This document shows positions 1 through 5,758 of a stretch of 6,016 nt of DNA, piece after piece. The DNA lies in assembly GCA_007120675.1 (NCBI GenBank), contig SKNE01000086.1, positions 1-6,016 on the forward strand, written 5' to 3'. Numbering within the stretch: the first letter of the stretch is position 1; each line of letters opens with the position of its first letter. A model generated the notes under the pieces. It was not told the origin of the DNA and searched no databases. It saw only the letters and a list, made by a program, of their open reading frames with translations. The translations under genes and the position numbers were made by a program. The DNA comes from Bacteroidales bacterium (GTDB taxonomy: Bacteria > Bacteroidota > Bacteroidia > Bacteroidales > UBA7960).

Positions 1-1448
1 CCAAGCACCCCCAAGGTGATGGGCCACAGTGCACCCCAGTTCGTGAACAGGTCCCAGAAGAAGGCCATCATTCCTTTTTCTTTTGTGATGTAGTTCATCA
101 GTTCAGCCGGCAAAAGAGCCGGGGACATCGTCCACCACCCTCCGGCGAGCAGGAGAAGAACCCAGGGCAGCAGAAAGGCCGGTGCCACACGAACAGTAGG
201 TGCCTTCACCTGGTGCAAAAGGTGCAGGAAGCGACTCAGTAATAAAGTCGTGGTGATGGCTGAAAGTGTTAGCAACAGCAAAAAGGTCTGCGCTCCGGGC
301 AGGCTTGTTTCGCCAAGGAAGGTTTTGACCAGGTATTTGGTCCAAAGCCCACCCGTCAGGGGCCCCCCGGCTATGGCCAAAACCCCGATCCCTAAGCCCA
401 CCCACATGATTATGCGCCAGGAACCGCCGACCTTGGCGGGTAGGGCCGTACCCATAAACAAAAGGGCCTTGGCTGTTCCGTGATTAAAGGCATAAAGGGC
501 AATGGCAGGAAGGATCAGTCCGGCCGGGATGCCTCCATACAGTCCAATGCCCAGCATTACGGTCATTACCCCCATTTGGCTGATGCTTGAATAAGCGAGG
601 TTGGTTTTGGGGTCAACCTGCGTCAAGCCGTATATCGCAGCTCCAAGGGCCGCCGTAAAGCCAAGGGATACCATGAGCAAGCTCAGGGAGGTCCATTCCA
701 CCAGGCCCACCGGGGCGAGGTGCATCCAGCCTACCAGGCCGGCTTTGATCATGGCACCACTAAGGACCGCACTGGCTGGGGCGGGAGCGGCCGGATGCGC
801 CAAAGGCAGCCAGAAATACAGGGGAATCGCCCCAACCTTTACTCCGAAGCCAATCAGGCCAAGTAAGAAGATAAAAGGGCCATTTGGATCAAAAGCAAGG
901 GCTGTAGGTATATCCGCGAGGAGCATGCTACCGGCACTTTGCACGGCAAGATAAAATGCAGTGATCAGAAACAGCTCCCCGATGATGGCCATCACCAGGT
1001 AAATCCTGGATGCCTGGCGGGCAGAAGGGGTGCGGCTGTGGATCACCAGGCCATAGGAAGCAAAGGTCATTAAGGCAAAGAAGGTGTAGAACGAGGCCAC
1101 ATCTCCGGAGATCAGAAGTCCGAAGTTCCCCGCCATGGCGGCGCCAAAATACAGGGAGAACCCACTCCGCCGGGCATCGTCCTTAAGGTATGATCCGGCA
1201 AACAGACCAGCTGCTGCCCACAGGACACCGGTGAGCAGGAGGAAAATTCGCCGCGGTACATCGAGAGCAAAGTGCGCTTCCAGTAAAAACCACTGGGCGG
1301 TGACCCCTTGTACCTCCACCAGCCCGAGCCAGATGGCGGGCAATGTGGCAGCCAGGAAAATTAGTCCGCCCCCCCTCCTTCCAGCAGGAAGGAGTGCAGC
1401 CATTATCGCAGCCAGCAGTGGCAGTGCTATGGTGAGAAACCAGATCAT
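1..1448 (-). CDS. Third proton-conducting antiporter-like subunit (NuoL/M/N family), 3' end beyond window
   Basis: The gene encodes 482 visible residues and stays open at the left edge, so the C-terminus is missing. It is a polytopic inner-membrane protein of the proton-conducting transporter family (Proton_antipo_M), paralogous to the two genes upstream of it. Visible family marks are the TM7 lysine K204 in GVKVGAIPLYFWLP, the TM8 lysine K235 in GAMIKAG, the TM11 pair H323/K327 in FNHGTAKALLF, and the TM12 lysine K371 in GGLWTKYLVK. Two usual residues are changed: the TM5 glutamate position is Ala125 (FYTFFALMTF), and the His after the broken-helix proline of TM7 is Tyr211. The start is the ATG at 1448, which overlaps the upstream stop as ATGA. 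No clear Shine-Dalgarno precedes it, so translation probably depends on coupling. After about residue 460 a further hydrophobic segment begins and is cut by the edge, so the protein is longer than a typical 490-residue NuoM-type subunit. I infer an extra channel or scaffold subunit of the same complex. Family assignment is firm, ion specificity unknown. Confidence 0.9.
   Translation of the reverse strand, partial: MIWFLTIALPLLAAIMAALLPAGRRGGGLIFLAATLPAIWLGLVEVQGVTAQWFLLEAHFALDVPRRIFLLLTGVLWAAAGLFAGSYLKDDARRSGFSLYFGAAMAGNFGLLISGDVASFYTFFALMTFASYGLVIHSRTPSARQASRIYLVMAIIGELFLITAFYLAVQSAGSMLLADIPTALAFDPNGPFIFLLGLIGFGVKVGAIPLYFWLPLAHPAAPAPASAVLSGAMIKAGLVGWMHLAPVGLVEWTSLSLLMVSLGFTAALGAAIYGLTQVDPKTNLAYSSISQMGVMTVMLGIGLYGGIPAGLILPAIALYAFNHGTAKALLFMGTALPAKVGGSWRIIMWVGLGIGVLAIAGGPLTGGLWTKYLVKTFLGETSLPGAQTFLLLLTLSAITTTLLLSRFLHLLHQVKAPTVRVAPAFLLPWVLLLLAGGWWTMSPALLPAELMNYITKEKGMMAFFWDLFTNWGALWPITLGVL
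1375..1394 (-). repeat. Perfect inverted repeat (8-bp stem, 4-nt loop) early in the third antiporter gene
   Basis: CTCCTTCC and GGAAGGAG are exact reverse complements separated by four bases, so the mRNA can form a compact hairpin about 55 nt after the start codon at 1448. The right arm (in mRNA) is Shine-Dalgarno-like and runs into a tract of seven G (1369-1375). It lies wholly within codons 19-25. Whether it has a function is unknown. It has no T-tract, so it is not a typical intrinsic terminator. Confidence 0.45.
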
Positions 1449-2941
1449 AATAAATAAAGTCTTTCAGCAATTTCACGGGCAATGGACAAGGGACTTCCAG
1501 CCATGGCAGCAAACACCCCGGCAGCAAGGGATAGCAGGCCGGTGATCACCACCGGGATTAACAACAGAACCTGCGTCTCCAGGCGGCCTGTTCGTCGCCG
1601 CGGAACGGCTTCGTGATCCGGTTCACAAAACCAGGCCCGGTAGAGGATGGGCAGGAAATATGCCGCATTCAAGGCGCTACTCCCAAGGAGAACCAAAACT
1701 ACCCAATGGCTCCCCGCCTCCACGGCACCCAGGCCCAGATACCATTTGCTGATGAATCCGGCAATGGGTGGCAGGCCGATCATGCCAAATACGGCTATGG
1801 TGAAAGCTCCCATGGTAAGGGGCATTCGTCGACCGATACCGTTGAGTTCGCTGATTTTTTTGTAACCATAGGTTTCGGCCACGTTCCCGGCCGCGAAGAA
1901 CATGGTGATCTTCATGATACCCTGATGCACCAGGTGAACGATGGCTCCTGTCGTGCTGAGGACCCCCACGATGGCCGCCCCGAGTCCAATATAGGAAAGC
2001 TGGCTGACTGTGGAGAAAGCCAGTCGTTTTTTAAAGTCATCCTGGAACAAGGCCTGAACTGAACCATAGAGAATGGTAAATGCTGCCAAAATGGCCAGTG
2101 GAGTTAGCAGGTTCATCTGTCCGGCCGCATCAATGCCATATACATCGTAGACCAGCCGGATAATGCCAAAGGCCCCGGCCTTGACAACGGCTACGGCGTG
2201 CAAGAGTGCGCTGACCGGGGCCGGGGCAACCATGGAGATTGGCAGCCAGCCGTGCAGGGGAAAGATCGCTGCCTTGACACCCAGGCCCGCCAGCATGAGG
2301 AAAAACAGAATGGTCAATTGGGTGGGGTGTTCCGAAACCAGGCTGGCGATCATTTCGGTCTGGCCAAAATAGATGGGGCCGGCAAGCACATGCAAACCAA
2401 CGACACCAAGAAACAACACCGTACCACCGCCAATGGTATACCACAGGTAGGTCCTGCCCGCATTCACGGCATGATCGGTACCCGAATGAACCACCAGCGG
2501 ATAGGTGGACAATGTGAGAAATTCATAAAAAATGAAGAAGGTGATCACATTTCCGGACAGCGCAATGCCGGTGGCAGCGGTTACACAGAAACTGAAGAAG
2601 GCAAAAAAGCGTCTCCGGTTCTTTCCACCTTCCAGGTAGCCTATGGCATAGAGCGTGGTGACCAGCCATAGCACCGACGAGAGGCTGGCAAAGAAAAGCC
2701 CCAGCTGATCCACCCGCAGGGAAAAGCTCAGCTCGGGAGCCAGTCGAAAGAGAAAGGCATATTCTTCACCGCGCATGGTGCCGGCAAATACCCAGGCAAC
2801 CAGGCTAACCTTGGCAACGGCACCAAAGAGGTTCAGGAATGAGCGCAGGGCGGACTGATCCTCACGCAAGGTGAGAATCAATATCCCGGGTATGAAAGAG
2901 CTGCCAAGGATCAGCAAAGGCAGAATGCTAGTAGTTTCCAT
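1445..2941 (-). CDS. Second proton-conducting antiporter-like subunit (MrpD/NuoM family)
   Basis: This is a complete 498-residue inner-membrane protein of the NuoL/M/N and MrpA/MrpD antiporter family with about 14 hydrophobic segments. The ion-path residues are all present: E140 in TM5 (FFIFYEFLTL), K223 in TM7 followed by FPLHGWLP with H230, H248 and K254 in TM8 (ALLHAVAVVKAG), H336/H339/K344 in TM11 (HLVHQGIMKITMF), and K399 in TM12 (GFISKWYLG). It should therefore be a functional proton or cation channel unit. The start is taken as the ATG at 2941: an AAGGAGGTG Shine-Dalgarno at 2945-2953 sits 5 nt upstream, measured from AAGGAGG. The GTG codons at 2947 and 2944 lie inside or against that site and are unlikely starts. 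The gene overlaps the end of mrpD by 14 nt and the next gene by 4 nt. It may replace the NuoL-like half of MrpA, which is absent from the window; that is inference. Alternative labels are MnhD, or HyfB/HyfF-like subunit. Confidence 0.93.
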   Translation of the reverse strand: METTSILPLLILGSSFIPGILILTLREDQSALRSFLNLFGAVAKVSLVAWVFAGTMRGEEYAFLFRLAPELSFSLRVDQLGLFFASLSSVLWLVTTLYAIGYLEGGKNRRRFFAFFSFCVTAATGIALSGNVITFFIFYEFLTLSTYPLVVHSGTDHAVNAGRTYLWYTIGGGTVLFLGVVGLHVLAGPIYFGQTEMIASLVSEHPTQLTILFFLMLAGLGVKAAIFPLHGWLPISMVAPAPVSALLHAVAVVKAGAFGIIRLVYDVYGIDAAGQMNLLTPLAILAAFTILYGSVQALFQDDFKKRLAFSTVSQLSYIGLGAAIVGVLSTTGAIVHLVHQGIMKITMFFAAGNVAETYGYKKISELNGIGRRMPLTMGAFTIAVFGMIGLPPIAGFISKWYLGLGAVEAGSHWVVLVLLGSSALNAAYFLPILYRAWFCEPDHEAVPRRRTGRLETQVLLLIPVVITGLLSLAAGVFAAMAGSPLSIAREIAERLYLL

Positions 2942-4463
2942 CACCACCTCCTTCCACTATGGTTTCGACACCAGAGCCAAAAATTTTACTGCTTTCAAGA
3001 AACTGAACCAGGTAGTCGGCCGGAAAAACAATCAAAAAGGAAGCCAGAGCCAGCAACAGGGCAACCAGCTGCAGAGCCACGGGAACCGGGCGCCATGTTT
3101 GCTTCTCAGCGGCTGGGGCAAAAGCCAGGCGCAGGATCCTGAAGACATAGCCTGCCGCCAGCATGCTTCCCGCCAGTACGGCAGGTGCCCACCACCATTG
3201 ACCGCTGAGGAAGATTCCCTTAAGGAGCATCCATTTCGCCATAAAGCCGCCACTTGGAGGAAGACCGATAAGACTAACTCCGGCGAGGCCCATGGCCATA
3301 ACGGTCATTGGCATCCTCGTTGCCAGGTCTCGCAGGGACTCTATGCGGTCGTGCCCCAGGGCCATGATGATAATACCCGCGGATAGAAAAAAGGAGGATT
3401 TGGCAAAGGCGTGGGCCATCACCTGGTAGACCCCGGCCGTCCAGGCCGATGAAAGCCAGTCGGCTGAACCAGCCGTCACTCCCGGCGCCAGGACCAGGAG
3501 CGGAAAAATCATCAGCAAATAACCCAGTTGAGCGACACTGGAATGGGCTACGACCAACTTTAGATTGGTCTGCATGAAAGCTTGCCAGGAACCCCAGATA
3601 ACCGCTGCGGCTCCGGCCAGTCCAATGAGTTGTCCGGCGGCAAAGGTAAGGGATACGCCAAAGACCTCCGTCCAGAGGCGAAGCAAAATGTAAAAGGTTC
3701 CCTTAACCACCAAGGCCGATAGAAGCGCACTCACCGGGGCAAGGGCAGAGGAGTGTGCCGGTGGGAGCCAGAAATGAAAGGGAAAGCTGGCCGTTTTGAT
3801 CATGAGCCCCAGGGTGATTACCAGCAGGGCAAAGGTCGTCGCAGGGCCCGGCTCCAATGCCTGGCCCAGGAGTCCGATGTCCAGTGTTCCGGTGCTTCCA
3901 TAAAGAAGCGCAACCCCAAAAAGATAGGCCATGGAGCCGGCAATGGCGGCCAGCAGGTAACGCAACCCGGCGAACAATGCGGCTACTTTTCCCGAAAGCA
4001 CTGCCAAGGCCACTGCAGAGATTCCGATCACCTCGATGGTAACGAATAGGTTAAACAGGTCGTTGGAAAGAAAAAGCCCGTTCAGTCCCGCCCACAGGAA
4101 GAGCCACAAAGGCCAGAATAGCGGAAAGGCCCCGCCAGTGGATTCCTGGGCACGGAAATACCACCAGGCATACAAGCTGATGAAAGCGCCCACGGCGGCC
4201 GTCATCCCGATAAACACCGCTGCCAGGGGGTCCATTCGCAGCAGGATCCCCAGGGGTGGGTCCCAGCCTCCCAGGATGTGAATAAGCGTTCCCCGGCGAG
4301 TCACTTCGGCAAAGGCGATGAAAGACAATCCCGCGGTGAGCAGGCATCCCACCAGGCCCACCAAAGCCTTTCCCCTGGTCCGGAAAAAGAGGCTCAGCGT
4401 TGCCATCAGAATGGGCAAACCCACCAAGAGTGCGGGCAGTGGTGATGTAGGCAGATCTGTCAT
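2928..4463 (-). CDS. mrpD: MrpD/MnhD subunit of multisubunit Na+/H+ antiporter
   Basis: The product is a complete 511-residue inner-membrane protein, normal in length for MrpD, with about 14 transmembrane segments. It is one of the proton-translocating subunits of the Mrp antiporter, homologous to NuoM/NuoN and MbhH. Key residues visible are E144 in TM5 (FVTIEVIG, preceded by LSNDLFNLF), K223 in the broken TM7 followed by FPFHFWLPPAHS with H230, K254 in TM8 (ALVVKGTFY), H351 and K355 in TM11 (AHAFAKSSFFLSAG), and K410 in TM12 (GGFMAKWMLLKG). Its position directly after mrpC supports mrpD over other family members. The ATG start at 4463 overlaps the mrpC stop as ATGA. The nearest AGGAG is about 22 nt upstream, too far to serve this start, so translation is probably coupled to mrpC. 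The C-terminus is a glycine-rich tail (EGGGDGNY) whose codons also form the ribosome binding site of the next gene. Confidence 0.94.
   Translation of the reverse strand: MTDLPTSPLPALLVGLPILMATLSLFFRTRGKALVGLVGCLLTAGLSFIAFAEVTRRGTLIHILGGWDPPLGILLRMDPLAAVFIGMTAAVGAFISLYAWWYFRAQESTGGAFPLFWPLWLFLWAGLNGLFLSNDLFNLFVTIEVIGISAVALAVLSGKVAALFAGLRYLLAAIAGSMAYLFGVALLYGSTGTLDIGLLGQALEPGPATTFALLVITLGLMIKTASFPFHFWLPPAHSSALAPVSALLSALVVKGTFYILLRLWTEVFGVSLTFAAGQLIGLAGAAAVIWGSWQAFMQTNLKLVVAHSSVAQLGYLLMIFPLLVLAPGVTAGSADWLSSAWTAGVYQVMAHAFAKSSFFLSAGIIIMALGHDRIESLRDLATRMPMTVMAMGLAGVSLIGLPPSGGFMAKWMLLKGIFLSGQWWWAPAVLAGSMLAAGYVFRILRLAFAPAAEKQTWRPVPVALQLVALLLALASFLIVFPADYLVQFLESSKIFGSGVETIVEGGGDGNY
2945..2953 (-). promoter_or_regulatory. 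Strong ribosome binding site of the second antiporter gene, inside mrpD
   Basis: AAGGAGGTG on the minus strand matches nine bases of the canonical complement to the 16S rRNA 3' end. It ends just before the ATG at 2941, with 5 nt between AAGGAGG and the start. The same bases encode the Gly-rich end of MrpD. It is the best Shine-Dalgarno in the window and fixes the start at 2941. Confidence 0.8.
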
Positions 4464-4762
4464 TTGTCGTTTGGAAATGATTCTTCTCCTGTGAGCTGGT
4501 TAATGCGACGGGTCAGGGCAAGGGCAAAAGCTGCTGAGCTGACCGCCACCACGATTCCGGTTATCACCATGGCATGGGGCACCGGATCAGCAAAAGCGAG
4601 GGCATCGCGCTGGGCAAAACTGACGAAGCACAGAAAGACCCCTCCTCCCATGATGTTGGTGGCAATGATCTTTTTTAAAAAGTGCCTGGCCGCAAAGAGT
4701 CCGGCTATGCCGATGACAAAAAGAACGGCGGAGGCTAATCCATAAATCTGGTAGGGTTCCAT
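4460..4762 (-). CDS. mrpC: MrpC/MnhC subunit of Na+/H+ antiporter (NuoK-like)
   Basis: This is a 100-residue protein with three hydrophobic segments (roughly residues 5-25, 32-50 and 62-84), the size and topology of MrpC, MbhG and NuoK. The family signature is the DPVPHAMVITGIVVAVS stretch at residues 59-75, matching the usual DP-P-AL-LT-IVI pattern of MrpC, and the NIMGGGVFLCFV segment in TM2. In the complex MrpC sits between the MrpA-tail/MrpB part and MrpD, as NuoK does in complex I. The ATG at 4762 is preceded by a modest AGGAAA site, 9 nt after the stop of the fused upstream gene. The 3' end overlaps mrpD by 4 nt. The last ten or so residues are hydrophilic and probably cytoplasmic. Confidence 0.95.
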   Translation of the reverse strand: MEPYQIYGLASAVLFVIGIAGLFAARHFLKKIIATNIMGGGVFLCFVSFAQRDALAFADPVPHAMVITGIVVAVSSAAFALALTRRINQLTGEESFPNDK

Positions 4763-4763
4763 G

Positions 4764-4769
4764 TTTCCT
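4764..4769 (-). promoter_or_regulatory. Weak ribosome binding site of mrpC
   Basis: AGGAAA on the minus strand is in the 9-nt gap after the fusion gene stop, directly before the mrpC ATG at 4762. Spacing from AGGA is short (3 nt), so this is a modest site, and coupling to the upstream stop may help. Confidence 0.5.
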
Positions 4770-4771
4770 GG

Positions 4772-5758
4772 TCAGGTGGTGGATTCGATTTCGTTTGGTT
4801 CGTCTTTCATTTGATTGAAATAGGCAAATATTGCAGCCAGGGCCGTGGCAATGCTCAATGCCGCCAGGGCCTCCACGATCAGAATAAGGACTCCGGCCTG
4901 GGCAGGAGGGTATTCAAACAGGGCAGCCCCTCCTGCCATGAAGGCAAATCCCAGTAAGAGAAAAAAGCCAAGTCCAAGGGTCAGGAGAAGCTGGCGCAGC
5001 CAGCGGGGTATCACCGCGAATACCGGCCAGCCTCCCAGGTGAAGAAGAATCCCCGTTGCGCCCCACAAAACCGCAGCCTGAAATGCCCCACCGGGTCCGG
5101 ATTTTCCATAATACAACAAAAAAGCCCCGAAGAGGAACAAAACCGGTGTGAAAAACAAAATCACCTGCCGCAGCAAGGGATCTCTGACAAGCACCCTTGG
5201 TTTGCGGTAAACCTCCACGCCCCCGGCAACAAATATGGCCAGCAGGCCCATGAGAATGACCCCTATCTCCAGCCAGGTGTCATAACCCCGGTAATTCAGT
5301 AGAACTGCAGTAACGGGGTGCTCAACCCCCGACTCAGCAAGCATGGCCTCTGACAGTGCGGTCAGCCCTCCACCTTTGGGGGTATGCCAGATGGCTTCCA
5401 CGGCAATGAGCAGAAAAAGCCCCAGGCCCAGGCCAAGGGCCAAGCTCGGCAGCAGGCGTGATTTGGTGTCCTTTGTGGAACGATCAGCTGAGGTGCCGTC
5501 AGCACCTTCCTGTTTTTCAGAAACCGCGGGGGAAAAGTCCCGCAGGGCATCAATTAGCAAAACGCCCAGAAATCCGGCGGCAATGGCCGCCTCGGCAATG
5601 CCCACATCCACAGCCCCCAAACGGATCCATGTGAGTGCCAGTGCCAGTCCAAAGGCAAAGAAAAGAAATACGCTCTGTGAAAGCCTCGGTGCCATCAACG
5701 ACTGCAAAGCCAGGTAAACCGCCAGGATGGCCAGTACGATATCAATGAGAACACTCAT
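4772..5758 (-). CDS. mrpB: Fused MrpA C-terminal region (MbhD/MbhE-like, DUF4040) and MrpB/MnhB subunit
   Basis: The product is a 328-residue membrane protein with three recognisable parts. Residues about 1-74 resemble MbhD/DUF4040, with the acidic motif AVDVGIAEAAIAAG carrying D51 and E56. Residues about 75-100 are a hydrophilic charged linker. Residues about 101-180 resemble MbhE, with TAVLLNYRGYDTWLEIGV carrying D160 and E164. Residues about 190-320 are an MnhB domain with four hydrophobic segments and the GPGGAFQAA motif at 221-229. In classic Mrp the first two parts are the C-terminal tail of MrpA; here they are joined to MrpB with no NuoL-like module. These parts are proposed in Mrp/MBH structures to lie near the cation path. 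The start at 5758 is chosen because AAAGGAG lies 5 nt upstream at 5764-5770; a longer frame from 5821 would add 21 hydrophilic residues and overlap mrpG by 67 nt. The gene overlaps mrpG by 4 nt. The mrpB symbol is approximate because of the fusion. Confidence 0.9.
   Translation of the reverse strand: MSVLIDIVLAILAVYLALQSLMAPRLSQSVFLFFAFGLALALTWIRLGAVDVGIAEAAIAAGFLGVLLIDALRDFSPAVSEKQEGADGTSADRSTKDTKSRLLPSLALGLGLGLFLLIAVEAIWHTPKGGGLTALSEAMLAESGVEHPVTAVLLNYRGYDTWLEIGVILMGLLAIFVAGGVEVYRKPRVLVRDPLLRQVILFFTPVLFLFGAFLLYYGKSGPGGAFQAAVLWGATGILLHLGGWPVFAVIPRWLRQLLLTLGLGFFLLLGFAFMAGGAALFEYPPAQAGVLILIVEALAALSIATALAAIFAYFNQMKDEPNEIESTT

Noticed and set aside
1369..1394. Hairpin plus G tract as an intrinsic terminator
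   Set aside because: No T-run follows the stem in the transcribed direction, and it lies within an intact coding frame.
1..1448. Third antiporter gene as a pseudogene because key residues are changed
   Set aside because: The frame is open over all 482 visible codons, and the hydrophobic pattern and most catalytic-type residues are preserved.
2942..2947. GTG codons as the start of the second antiporter gene
   Set aside because: They fall within or against the SD itself, leaving no spacing; the ATG at 2941 has correct spacing.
2871..3386. 171-codon open frame on the plus strand, and several other plus-strand frames across the window
   Set aside because: They lie antisense to strong antiporter genes, encode no recognisable fold, are rich in Gln/Gly/Lys/Arg typical of antisense reading of membrane-protein codons, and have no consistent start signals.
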